This document shows, one piece after another, positions 36,601 to 47,560 of a DNA stretch of 64,000 nt. The notes under the pieces were generated by a model. The model was not told where the DNA came from, did no database searches, and saw only the letters and a list, made by a program, of their open reading frames with translations. Origin of the DNA: Polytrichum commune (taxonomy: Eukaryota > Streptophyta > Polytrichopsida > Polytrichales > Polytrichaceae); NCBI GenBank assembly GCA_950295325.1, contig OX485806.1, forward strand, positions 25,480,001 to 25,544,000, given 5' to 3'. Both the position numbers and the translations under genes were made by a program. The first letter of the stretch is position 1, and each line of letters starts with the position of its first letter.

Positions 36601-39600
36601 GCTCCTTAAAAGACCAGCTAAGCATTGCCAAAAGTCTCAAACATATGTACCACAATCCTATGGCTGCCAATGCCAAAATATGCACCAGAAGGGATTCCTC
36701 TAAGACGTTTGAACACAAACGGGTTTGAACCTAAACCCCTACAAACACAAAAGTGGAGAAAAACACACCAGCAAGGAGTGCCCACAAAAGTCTTCCTGGA
36801 ACGTTGCCGATCACCCGTATCAAACATGCAAGCAGATACACCAAAGTCTCCCAACTTTACAGCACCATTCCCATCCACCAAGATATTTCCAGCCTGTTCA
36901 CCAATATAACATCAAACTGTCAGAATTAACATGTGAAGTGTGAGTGATGAAGTCCTATTTCAGACTTGAATGTTTAAATTTTGAGCAGCATTTATATGAT
37001 GTTGTGGTACTCTTTTCATGATACTTCTGCAGTCTTACTGTAGAAGCACGTTTTCCAACCAGCTATGGTGTGTGAGAAAGACTTCAAAAAAGAAGTGCAA
37101 CATGCATTATGTATCCTGCAAGAACTCCCAAAATTGAGGGCAATGAAATCCTCCTGTATGAACACAAACTGCCCCATCACCTCCTCCACAAAACACCCTT
37201 CCACAGATCAAACTTCCCCATCATCATAGCTAGAGTATAATAGTACCTTAACATCCCTATGGATGTGGCCATGGCGATGCAGGTACTCAAGAGCCTTCAG
37301 TGATTCCTTTAAAACAGTAGCAATTACAGGCTCCTCAAAACCCTCTGGAAAAGCTGCTTTCATAATGTGAAGGCATGACCCACCAGCCATGTAGGGCATA
37401 ACAACCCAGAGATTGCGATCTACAACAAAGGAGCAATAGGCCTTCACAACATTTGGATGGTTGATCAAGCTCATTGTCACTGCTTCTCTGCGTATATCAT
37501 CCTGCACACAGCATCCCTCATCAGTAACTCTGACTGGAACTCACCAGGACTAAGAGAGGAAACTCCACTCTTCATCCTGGTTAACTTATATTAATCAAAT
37601 CCTATAGCTTCCTTCTTTTTTATGCCACTTTGCATGACCACACAGATTCTCAAAATTCAGGACAAATCTTACCATAACCAGGAGAATGGTGATAAACCTA
37701 GGATTGTGTACAAACCCCTTCACATTAATTTAAAGAATACCCAAGAAATGTCTCTCTGTCTGATTGACACCCTCTGGACCATAAAATTAGGGATTTGTTG
37801 ACCACTCTGCAATAGGACCTTGAAGAAAAAGCCCAACAAATAGGAGGAGCGAGATGTTGCCATGATCCCTCAAATTCACCTTGAGAAAGTGACATGAGTA
37901 ACCAACTACTTTAGATTTAAGACCTAATGTAAGGATCATGAGTGGACAACCTAGCAGCAACAAGGTGTGGTGAAAGTCCAATTTCACCAGCAACTCAAGA
38001 TGTCCACTATATGTATACCCCAATTTTGTGTCTGTTCTGTTGAACCTGATGCATAAATATATGCACTGGAGGAAACCTTCTGAAGGCACGCAATCAAACC
38101 TTGGATGTACAACACTTACATACCCAAATCAAATTTTAAAACCTGAAATGAAATCTTCTGTTACCAGATACAGCGAAGGCTGAGACTAAGCTGCTATCAA
38201 CTTAAACCCCAATCCTGTAATCCCTCTATCTTCACACGTCAAAAGAAAGAAGTTCATCAACAGTGGTTAGACAAAGATTCTTATACTTCACCATGCTCAG
38301 AAAGCTTCCAGCAGTGGCAGTATTTCCCACAACATACCTAATTGGGTACATACCCAAATCCGAGAGCATCGAAAAGGTAAGTGACAGGGTAATCAATCCA
38401 GGACAACAGAAGGGCTGAACATGGAGGAATGGAATGGCTGAAGATGGCGGATAGAAAGTGCATGCGTAACACTAACCCCACTTCAAACCCAATTAAATTG
38501 CACTTTTACACAACAAAATACTTCGACCAGCTAGACAGACAGACAGTCCACACATCCTTTTGGTTACCAGAGTAAACTCAGTGCATGGATACAGAGCAAG
38601 CTACTCAGAACCTCAATGCCACGAATTTCAATGACGATAAATTCTATCAGAGCCTCCAAACCGCAAGAAATGGGCTAACCATGCAATGACGACAAGATTT
38701 TCCCTAAATTCTCAGAAATTCGGGATGATGCATATGGAGCTGCATGATGAGCGGGGGATACTTATCCAGCAACATCCTCCTCCATCGGTACACGTGGACA
38801 CGAAGCGAGCTACTCACAAGCTCAATGCTGCGGTGGTGATAAATTCTCACAGAATCTCCAACCCCCAAGAAATGGGCTATCCATGCAATGATGACATTTT
38901 TTCCCCAAATTCTCAGAAATTCGGGTGATGCATATGGATCTGCATGATGGGAGGAAGATACAACGTCCAACAACTTCCTCCTCCATCGGTATGTGGGGAC
39001 ACAGAGCGAGTTACTCAGAAGCTCGATGCTGCGATGATGATAAATTCTCCCAGAACCTCCAAACCGCAAAAAATGGACCAACCATGCAATCATGACAATT
39101 CTTTCCCCAATTCTCAAATTCGGGATGATGCACATAGAGCTGCATGGTGGGAGGAGGATACAACATCCAACAACATTCCCCTACGTAGGTACACGGGCAC
39201 ATAGAGCGAGCTACTCAGAAGCTCAAAACTGCAATGATGATAAATTCTCGACAAACCTCCAAATCGCAAGAGATGGGCTAACCCATGCAATGGTGACAAA
39301 TTTTCCCCCGATTCGTAGAAATTCGGGATGATGAACACGGAGCTGCATGATGGGAGGAGGATACAAAATCCTCCTCCATCCTCCCGACAACAAAAAGGGA
39401 AGGACAAGGGGGGGCTCAAAATTTATTAAAAAGAAAAAGAAATAAAGGACCACCCACCAGGCTACTGTTGCACTTTTCCAGATCCAGGCTCTTGATTGCC
39501 ACCACTTCATTGTAAGGAACGCAGAGAGCCCGAAACACCGTGGCGCTCACGCCCTGCCCTATCTCCTCCAACAACGTGTAGTCCACCGCGGCCACCGGGT

Positions 39601-39631
39601 ACACCTTCCGCTCGCTCTGCCCGCCTTCCAT
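27657..39631 (-). CDS. STE20/FRAY-type Ser/Thr kinase, BLUS1-like, 22 exons
   Basis: Cytosolic signalling kinase of the plant STE20-group FRAY subfamily, the family of stomatal BLUS1. Coding exons (minus strand): 39631-39458, 37501-37247, 36893-36769, 36532-36488, 35916-35835, 35694-35626, 35296-35126, 34896-34831, 34690-34622, 34384-34172, 33991-33912, 33447-33409, 32937-32674, 32017-31881, 30960-30860, 30052-30011, 29848-29771, 29362-29237, 28967-28919, 28489-28422, 28060-27944, 27740-27657. All are GT-AG and give 817 aa plus TGA. Motifs: [11 protein letters not shown] loop, VAIK Lys47, HRD 139-141, DFG 159-161, GTPCWMAPE to 189, SFFKHA end at about 282. Conserved [17 protein letters not shown] follows (331-347). 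Then come a Ser/Pro/Asp linker, GRFDV (464), an RD/RE-rich charged stretch (about 482-530), GRFSV (619), and a coiled coil (about 758-812). All catalytic residues are present. It is longer than typical angiosperm members. Least certain: the joins at exons 11-12 and 17-18. Confidence 0.92.
38601..39385. repeat. Four-copy, 200-bp minisatellite in kinase intron 1
   Basis: Units start at 38601, 38810, 39011 and 39211 with (C/T)TACTCA, and each contains GATAAATTCT, CAACCATGCAATG-like, AAATTCGGG and a GCATGATGGGAGGA-like motif. The last unit is shorter. They lie in the 1956-bp first intron, 70-850 bases downstream of exon 1 in the direction of transcription. ORFs on both strands here are by-products of the repetition. 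Confidence 0.9.
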
Positions 39632-40275
39632 CTCTCTCAACTCCTCAACTCCGACTCCACACCTCCACCACCTCAACCAAAATCCTCAACCAAACTCCTC
39701 AACACCAAATTCTCAACCAAAATCCTGGACCTAAAACCGCGCTCCCACCCTGCTACATCCTTCTACCACAACACCCAAACCCGCACCCAAACCGCTCCAC
39801 CATCTCCACCATCTCCCACACAGGACTCCGAGCTCCCCCCCGCCACATCATCATCCTCTCCCCAAACCCAAACCGTTCCATCCCAAACTCCAAACTCCAA
39901 ACTCCAAACTCCAAACACACACGAAAGAAATACCTCTCAGCAGATTAAGTTACTGACGTCCAACACGGGATTACCAAACCAAACCAAACCAAACGGAACC
40001 GAAAAGGTTGATGATGGTGTCGCCTTGCCTTGAGAAGCGATGAAGATGAAGATGAAAAGAAAAGTAAAGAAAAGACAACCAATGGAAAAGCGAAGAAGCA
40101 ACTTCAAGGGAGGTGGTTGGTTGCGGGAGAATTGAGCGAGCCACCGTGACGCCCCTCGCCGAGAACTGGTTGGAATTGCGTTTGAAATTCGGGTGCGCGA
40201 CGACGGTGGCTGTGGGCAGTGTCAGAATTCGCCACAAGGAAGGCAATTTCAGCGGTGATTTTTTTTTATATAATT
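39632..40275 (-). promoter_or_regulatory. Kinase 5' leader and putative promoter
   Basis: The sequence upstream of the ATG at 39631 is rich in TTGAGGA/TTTGG words on the minus strand. It includes five tandem AAACTCC units (39891-39918, plus strand). A TATATAAA on the minus strand (40265-40272) could be a TATA box about 635 bp upstream, which would imply a long 5' UTR. A GAGA/GGCGGGCG-rich stretch lies beyond it (40314-40365). No transcript evidence is available. Confidence 0.35.
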
Positions 40276-40313
40276 ACGGTGGGAGAGAAACATAGAATTA
40301 GCGACGGGAGAAG

Positions 40314-40385
40314 GGGAGAGAGACAAAGAGAGAGACAAAGAGAGCGGGCGGGCGGGCGGGCGGGAGAGAGGGACGGAGGAGAAGT
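40314..40385. repeat. GA-rich and GGGC-repeat tract
   Basis: Runs of GAGAGA/GACAAAGAGA followed by four GGGC units and then GAGAGAGGGACGGAGGAG. It sits upstream of the kinase TATA candidate. GAGA tracts are common near plant promoters, so it may be regulatory; that is inference. Confidence 0.6.
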
Positions 40386-40667
40386 GGACAGAAGCAGGGA
40401 GGCTATAGTGCCACGGTGGCAGTGTGGGCCCCGCCAAAATATCTACGTGGCGGTGTGTTGCTGATGAGGTGGCTTATTCAATTGGGTTTGGATTACATTA
40501 CGGCCGCTCCGGGTTCATGGCATCTACTTAGGTAAACTCAATGAAAGGCAATGAAGGATACAAACATGTTCACAATGCATGAAAATGTTGAAAATGTTGA
40601 TTCCTATGTAGAGCTCCGGGGTTTGTATTTCTAGCCAAATTAGTATCACGAGACTCCAAACAACTGC

Positions 40668-41185
40668 ACTCAATATGATGTTATCTTAGGGTCATATGAT
40701 ATTTTATTTCACTGTGGTAACTTTTTGGATGACACTTCTTATGAGTAATGACCCACCCAGACTTACTGGTGGGGGTCAGCGGTGAACGGTTCCGACCAGT
40801 AAGGGCCATTTTTAGAGTTGGTTTAGTCAAAGAGAGCCACTGGATGTGACCAGTGTTGGAACTGGCCGTTCACTGGTGACCCGCACCAGTGAGTGTGGGT
40901 GGGCTATATATGAGTGAACAAATATTGTCATGGATGATGGATGAGTTCGTCCACTGGCCAAAGCCCTACCTTCTCTTGTCAACAACTTGTGATGAAATAT
41001 TGTCATGGATGATTGAAATTTGGATTAAAAAAATGACTTGGTAAGTGACAGTAATTGCAATATTGCAATTCTATCTATAATCCCCCAAAAAATTTACAAA
41101 GAGTGACAAATAATGTTGGGTTAACATCTAGTGTCGGTGACACTCTACTACGGTTTACAATTCATTTTGAGCAAGACCACTAGAA
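40668..41185 (-). mobile_element. MITE family M, copy 2, with nested insertion
   Basis: Reverse-oriented copy matching 59112-59465: ACTTTTTGGATG, CCCTACCTTCTCTTGTC, CAACTTGTGATG, ATTGTCATGGATGAT, AATCCCCC and TTAGCATTTAGTGTTGGTGAC-like words in order. It is longer than its partner because of the 162-bp element at 40747-40908. Confidence 0.72.
40747..40908. mobile_element. 162-bp MITE with target duplication
   Basis: Inside MITE M copy 2. The ends are inverted: CCCACCCAGACTTACTGGTG (from 40752) against the complement CCCACCCACACTCACTGGTG, with similarity continuing through GGGTCA and GTGAACGG for about 38 bp per arm. TATGAGT flanks both sides (40740-40746 and 40909-40915). The related copy at about 59190 lacks the insertion. 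A 7-8 bp duplication suggests hAT or a similar superfamily. Confidence 0.85.
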
Positions 41186-41989
41186 TTGGTGACTCTAACT
41201 ATCATAGTTAGTGTAAGTGTATCAAGGTTGGTTTAGTATGAATCCAAAGGGACGGATTTTGACTACACCCCTATATGGTAGGTGTTGGGTAACCAAATCC
41301 GACAAAAGGGGGTTTATTTGATAAGGTATGTGGTCTTATGGTGGGTATAATAACTCCATGAACAATTTTAGCGGGTGGCTTCAAGGTGGGTCAGGGCATT
41401 GTCTCATGCGGTTTATGATTGTGAAACCACAACAAAAAAAAGTCATTTCAGTTTAGAATAAGTGTTGGGATATGTAAGTTATGCCAAGTTGAGTTGAAGG
41501 CAAAATTATAAAAAGAAAAAGTGATCACATAGACCTTCCCAATCGTTGAAACTACCAAACTTGGAATGGGTATCATATTACGTTCAATGTTATCACAACG
41601 CATGTGTTTTTGACGTACATTCATAAGCACAAGCCTCGTTGTTTAACGATGAAATAAATGTGTATAATTAAGAAGAGTGGCCAAATAAGGGTTGGCATAC
41701 CTTAGTGAAATCAAGCCTCCTGTTAGTTGACATGCGATTCATTCCAATCGGATCATGTTGCATTGGTTTCGGTTACCATGCCATGGTGGGAATCCACTCC
41801 CAAATCTAGGTGGCGATGTGTTGTCGACGAGGTTCTAATCGGGGTGTCTTTATTAGATTACATTACAACGGCTTCAGGTTTGTGGCATCCAAGTAAGGGT
41901 CATTTTACATGCATGATCAAGGGTCCTACGAGAAATTGATTTAGGATTTGTTATGGTCGTGGTTGTGATCACGTTTATGGTCAGGAGCT

Positions 41990-42235
41990 ATGTTCGGGGA
42001 AAACCGACAGCTAGTTCATTATCAGCCGATGGATTTCCCTCATGGCCGGTCCAAATTTCTAACCCTCGGATGGCAATCCGACTGTAATTTCAATCCTCCG
42101 GCAATTAGTCGATGGACCATAACATGTCCCGGAAATGTAGCCGATTCTTCTTGTGAGTTACTGGATTTCAGCCGGAAGCATCCAGAGCGCTATTTGTCTG
42201 GGGTATCTGATGATGCACTTGAGGAAGTACCCTAA
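41990..42235 (+). other. Isolated 81-codon ORF, unidentified
   Basis: Begins ATGTTCGGGGAAAACCGACA and encodes a Trp/Pro/Cys-containing peptide ending SDDALEEVP. No family, signal peptide or neighbour supports it as a gene. Its slightly higher GC content than the surroundings is the only reason to list it; it could be a captured fragment. Confidence 0.15.
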
Positions 42236-43196
42236 ACCTCAAACTTTTTGAATTATGCAACCTTTTCATGACCAAATCCAATTGCTTCTATGAAGAATTG
42301 GGGGACCCTTGGCCTTCAAGCGGTGAAGGCATTGCTAGGTTCAATTTCTGCCAAGGATATTAACTCTTCAAATTTAAAGTTTTGAACATGTCTTTCTTTT
42401 CACTCATTCAAGATTTTGTACTAAGAAATGATTTCTAATAACTTTTCATACATATTCTAAACAATCAGTGCCGATATGAATTCCATTTAATCGGATATTG
42501 GCCAATGAAAATATGAAAATATAGGCAATTGGCCGATTGATTTTACAAAAGACCGGCTCTTGCCGATGTAAATTGGAAAAAATCCGACCCTTCGTAGCAA
42601 CTACCGGCAATTAGCCACTAAGGCTTCAAAAACTTCCCAAACTCTGGTCAGGAGTCCGAACCCATGACGACGAGAAACCCCCATCAATTTTAAAAAGCCT
42701 TGGCCACATGACATAGTCGGGAGCGGACATACATAAGGATATATTGTTTTCAATCAAAACATACAACCCACTCAATAATAAATTGGTGGCCTGCTATTAT
42801 TTGCTCCCTCATATTCGCCTTCATTTTACGTGGAAACGACCTATTTGGCTTGTTTCGCTGCAAAATGTGGCTGACCACCAAACAATATCCATACATGGAC
42901 ATGTACAAATTACATGTCATTTTATCATCCACTTCTTGACATGGTCAATGTGATTTTGGGTGGTTGTGTGTGAAGAGAATGAGACTAGCTCTCATTTCTT
43001 AACCACTGAGCGAATTCATAAAACATTGGTCATGGTCCATGATCGCTCGTCAAACTTGACAGACCATATCATTCCGACTTGACCCCCCCACGCTAGTTTT
43101 AGTCATTGTGCCAAATCAAGGGTACAGTCCAAGGTCTACATGGCAACATGTTGTTGATTAGGTTTCTTTTTGGGGGTGGGTTTGGAGATATTACAT

Positions 43197-43438
43197 GGAG
43201 AGAGGGAATTATCATATATAAGTGTACCTCTCATTCATCCGTCACAAACGCCATGAAAGTGCATGCAGCCCATACATTGATTGTTTTTTTCATGATTTGA
43301 AACATGAATTAGCTTTAAAGATCCTTAATTACACTACAAGAATTCATTTGAGATGAATCGACAACAAACCTATAGGATATAAAAATTTTATGCTAGATGG
43401 GTGAGAGGTATAGTCATGTATGATAATCCCCTCTCTCC
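43197..43438. mobile_element. MITE family N, copy 1
   Basis: The left end GGAGAGAGGGAATTATCATA continues to GTACCTCTCATTCATCC. The right end is the inverted counterpart (GGGTGAGAGGTATAGTC, then TGATAATCCCCTCTCTCC). About 242 bp, no coding capacity. Complete copy 3 is at 54788-55032; a right half only is at about 46170-46275. Confidence 0.8.
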
Positions 43439-44011
43439 ATATTATGGCGGCTAAGGCTTCATGGCATCCACGTTAATGCGATGAAAGCGGCTCTTATAGT
43501 TAAATTAGCTCTCCTATCACGAGCTTAAGTTGATGCCCAATATAGTGTAGTCTAACTAGATCCCATTATAGTGGTCTTGACAAGTGTCGTGTGGGGCCAA
43601 GATCAACATCCACATGGCGGTATGTTACTCGTGGTTTATTTTATTTTATTAAGGTGGGTTTGGATTGCATTACTACAGTGGCTCAAGGTTCATGGTATTT
43701 TTTTTAACTCGTACATTGTGGATGAAAGCGGCTCTCGTAGTAAACACATGCATCCTATAGGGTGACGGCTGATTCATTCCAACTGGACCCCACTAAATTT
43801 GACTATGATTATTATGCCAAGTTGGCACATGGCGTCTAGGGAAACTCATATGCTATGGATGAAGGAACTATGGTAGTAAATCAAAATATTAAAAAAACAA
43901 AACAAAAAAATACCATGCTATAGGTGTGCCAAGATCCTACATAACAAGATCATGTAGAGTGCCATGGTTTGGCCAACTCATAAATATATACAGCGGAGTG
44001 TTCATGATGAC

Positions 44012-44160
44012 CATAACATTGTTCACATCCATAACAATGTTATGTGGGACTCAAAGTATTTCACGTAGTATTCCCTGATATCTCCCGCATTCAGACGGGA
44101 GTATTGCATGGAATACTCTCGGTCCCACATAACATTGTTATGGATTTGAATAATGTTATG
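44012..44160. mobile_element. MITE family P, copy 1
   Basis: 149 bp with near-perfect inverted ends: CATAACATTGTTCACATCCA against CATAACATTATTCAAATCCA on the complement, both continuing to TAACAATGTTATGTGGGAC. Most of the element is arm, so a transcript would fold into a long hairpin. A related copy is at 45000-45108. Confidence 0.85.
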
Positions 44161-44999
44161 ACATTCTTATAAGGTTGGGTTTCAATTACATTATTGCAAA
44201 TTCCCATAGAACAATGTTATGAACAATGAATAGGGTTTATGTTTTAAAACAAACCTTCTATGAGTTGCCAAGGGTTAACTCATCCGACTTCAATCACAAA
44301 TGATTGATTTAGGCTATTGTACCACTTGTATGGGTGGGCCCATTGCCCCAAGATCTACGTGTCATGTGGATGATGGAATTTTTATTGGGATGTGTGTAGT
44401 TTACATTAAAACGACTTGGGGTTTGTGGCGTCATGGTCGAGGTAATTCCATCCATCATGGATGAAAACAACCCTTAAAGACCACCTACAAACTTATTGGG
44501 GGTTTAGAACTCGAAGGGCAATGACCCTAAGCACATGATATATGTGATATGTATGCTTTAGCATATACAAATACATTGAACACACATTTGAGATCTCGTA
44601 TATGATGCATGACACTCATGGGTGCAAGATACACAAATCCAACATTTCCGGATCTTAGATCTAGCACAAGATTTTCATGGACACAAAGATCTATTTTTTC
44701 AAGATCTCAAACTTGATTAATGACTACCCAACTTGTTACGCCTACCCCTACATTTCTTGCTTATAAGAGTTGAGAGTTTAGGTGCATTCTCATATAGTTT
44801 GTTGGAGAGTTGAGAGGCGGGGGTGAGAATTTGAAGGCTTGAGAGTCTTAGAATGAGGTTTGAGGACATCGATATATTCGGTTGTTGCATGATTCTTAAG
44901 GAGTGAGAACTTGAGTGTTTCTTGTGCATCTTGGCCTATGACATATTTAGTGTCAATTGAAAAAGGTTCGTGTAATAATTTCATGCATGATGATTGAGG

Positions 45000-45108
45000 C
45001 ATAACATTATTCTGATCCATAACAATGTTATGCGGGAAATGTCCGGGAATATTCAGTGGAATATTGTCATTCCCGCAAAACATTGCTATGCATCTGAATA
45101 AAGTTATG
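45000..45108. mobile_element. MITE family P, copy 2
   Basis: 109-bp relative of 44012-44160: CATAACATTATTCTGATCCA on the left, and the complement CATAACTTTATTCAGATGCA on the right. The arms continue through CAATGTTATGCGGGAA-like words. The interior is shorter than in copy 1. Confidence 0.8.
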
Positions 45109-45593
45109 TGTTTCAAGAAGGTTGGAATGTAGATTGAAGGAGGATTGAATTTTGTTGGAGTGTTATGCATCTCCTATGTTTTGACGATTTAGGTGTTCAT
45201 GGCAGGTGTTGGGCTTGGGTATTGCCGTGTTGATTGGATGTTGATCGAGTGTACGGTATAGAAGAACGGGCTCCCATTCACGTCAATGTATAAACTAAAC
45301 CCCGATGTTACTTTAATTTATTTGATTGAGTGTTAATATGAGATTCATGGATGTTGAAAACATTTTTTACTCGCACGTGCTAATAACAACATATGGATAA
45401 TGAGTCCTGACATGACACTCAAGACCTAGTGTTTGACCCCAAACTAGAAATCAAGTGTTCTAACACATGGTTGCATGTGAAATGTTCTACACTATACTAT
45501 TAAAAGAATTCGCATTGTTTGTTAATCTGAATAAATAAATAAATTCATTCTATTTTGAGTATGTTCCCTCTAAAGGAATTCATTTTATTTGTT

Positions 45594-46110
45594 ACACTAA
45601 TAAATCTACAAAGAAAGGATATATAAAACTACATGTGGAACATCCTAGGCACAAAGTGTTATATGTCCTATCACATGTCAAATACCAAATATGGTATCTA
45701 TAAAATTGCATTTAGAATACAGTCGTTTTCAACATATTACTACATGGAACAAGCTTTACACACGGTTTATGTACTATCACATCTAAGATCTAAGATCCAC
45801 AAAAGACTTTCCACAAATCTAGACATAGGACACAATTGTTGCACTTAATATTGTGTCCTATCATGTCTTGAATATCAAATCCACAAAAATACATACATGT
45901 AGAATACATTTTGTTTGACATCTTTATGTACGTAGCATGTCTTGTGTGCTATCATATGCTATATCTAAATGAAGAATGATATGCCAATTACATGTAGAGC
46001 ACAACTCTAGGCACACAATGTTATATGCTATCACATCTCCAAAACAAAAATAGGTACTACACATAGAAAACAATTGTGTTCTACAAATGCATGGAATGTG
46101 GTGAGCTATT
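45594..46110. repeat. Degenerate tandem array of about 100-bp units
   Basis: Five or six decayed units share ACATGTAGAACAC-like, TTATATGTCCTATCACAT-like and CAAATCCACAAAA-like words, for example at 45630-45690, 45775-45800, 45850-45910, 45950-45990 and 46000-46055. No coding capacity. It looks like an old satellite fragment. Confidence 0.6.
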
Positions 46111-46169
46111 ACCATGTATTTTTAGTTAATTGGACACCAAAATAACCTTTAATGACCATGAGTTGGTCT

Positions 46170-46275
46170 AGTTGGGGCCGTTTGAGATGAATCGATGACA
46201 AACCTATAAGTAGTCAAGTTTGATGTCGGATAGATGAGATGTATGCTTGTATACGATAATTCCCTCTCTCTATGG
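46170..46275. mobile_element. MITE family N, truncated copy 2
   Basis: Only the right half is present: TTTGAGATGAATCGATGACA, AACCTATAAG, GATAGATGAGATGTATGC and CGATAATTCCCTCTCTC. It matches 43340-43438 and about 54890-55030. Confidence 0.65.
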
Positions 46276-47160
46276 CCCAAAATGGGTTTTGTGGATCTAC
46301 AATCTTGGGCAACTTATAGAAGACACTAAATAGCGTGTGGCAAGGAAAAAAAATCCTCTAGCTAAGCTAAATAGTGTGGACATGACTTTGCTTATGCATG
46401 TTGTTCAATTTTGGGGTTTGGTGGAGGGCTTCGTGGCCCTCATTTGGGTGAAAATGCAATCACCCATATTACATCACAAAGCAATCTTCATCTAATTTGA
46501 TTGTGGGATTAACATCATAAACCCTACCCGAATATATTGGACTCATGTTGGGATGAAAGGAAAAGACACACAACAATTGACCTAACAACAATTGTTTTTG
46601 ACTTAGGTCATTTTCAACCCACAATATCATATGCTCACAATCAACAACGTGGAATCAATGTTTTTCTCAACATAACATGAATTATTGTTGTGAGTAAAGA
46701 TTTTATTAGCAAATCTTTATCATGGTGATGAAAATTTGTAAATTTATTTGAATGTTAATAATATATGAAATCTACATAGTAATTTCAGTTTTCAACATAC
46801 AGACAAAGTGCGATAGGCCACGGTGTGTTCCTACCCATGCTAACTTGCAACACACAATAATAGGTTTGAGAGTCATTCAAACCGTGTTGGGGCCAACTTT
46901 GTGTGTTGGAGTATAAGGGAGCAAGGTAAACAAATTTGGAATTGATGACATCACCCTCTTACCCTCCCCACGTGGAGACGCCAATTAATGCACACGGTTT
47001 TGGTAGCTTTGAGTTGAATAAGTTACACATTGATTAGGAACCAAAGGGGACCATTCTTGTTGTGAAGGTCATTGCAAATACACTTCTTCGTTGACCAACC
47101 CCAACCATTCTTATGTTCTACAATGGGGGTCAACTATAAGTTAGTTGGTTGTTTGACTCC
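46276..47160. other. AT-rich spacer, nothing recognised
   Basis: No ORF, repeat arm or RNA gene could be supported here by eye. Confidence 0.4.
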
Positions 47161-47390
47161 TCGTTTCATGAGACTTTACAATGAACCCAATCAAAGCCCG
47201 GGAAATGTTTGGGCATAGTCGGTCAAGATCCTAGTGATTCTAAATCCAACCAATTACATGTTGACATCTTCCGGTTTTGCTTATGTTCATTTGATGTATA
47301 TTCTTCTATAGATTCTTCTAAAATGACCAGTAATTCTCAAACTCAAATGGTTAATTTATAACTAACCACCGGTTCACTCTGAACCCTGAA
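47160..47390. repeat. Fragment of the left-end composite repeat
   Basis: GGGCATAGTCGGTCAAGATC, CCAATTACATGTTG, TTCCGGTTTTGCTTATG-like and TCAAACTCAAATGGTTAAT-like words match about 645-825 and 3545-3740 in order. Only this part of the unit is present. Confidence 0.65.
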
Positions 47391-47423
47391 CCTAATGTTT
47401 GGTCCAAGATGACCCTAAACTAT

Positions 47424-47560
47424 TGGATGATAGTGGAAAGGTACCCAAACCGAACGGAATGGTTGGCGGTTCGATTCCCGGCCGTGAAATTGTCTCTCTA
47501 CTTGACGGAAAACTAGCCAGGTGGTCAAGCACCTCCTGTGTTCCAAAAGAAAAACAATAA
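47424..47560 (+). other. SINE-like tRNA-derived head
   Basis: GGTTCGATTCC at 47468-47478 is a perfect Pol III B box. TAGTGGAAAGG at 47431 is close to an A box, 37 bases upstream, somewhat closer than in most tRNAs. There is no convincing cloverleaf and no CCA-proximal acceptor pairing, so I do not call a tRNA. A SINE or decayed tRNA relic is the best reading. Confidence 0.35.

Larger units (their letters stand above)
40444..44470. repeat. Five scattered copies of a roughly 100-140-bp motif
   Basis: Diverged copies at about 40444-40570, 41806-41900, 43124-43200, 43600-43745 and 44343-44470. They share the order GTGGCGGTGTGTTG, (T)GATGAGGTT, GGGTTTGGATTACATTA, a CGGCTC-like word, GGTTCATGGCATC and GATGAAAGCGGCTCT. 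A partial right half is at about 43450-43510. No ORF is conserved among them. Origin unknown; they may be decayed copies of one element. Confidence 0.55.

Noticed and set aside
38686-39419. Several overlapping ORFs on both strands
   Set aside because: They are produced by the intron 1 minisatellite.
39496-39948. 150-codon plus-strand Pro/Thr-rich ORF
   Set aside because: It is antisense to kinase exon 1 and its pyrimidine-patterned leader; composition explains it.
44790-45170. 126-codon minus-strand ORF
   Set aside because: It runs through MITE P copy 2 and shows no known motif.
47424-47500. A functional tRNA gene
   Set aside because: A and B boxes are present, but spacing and acceptor-stem pairing do not give a cloverleaf.
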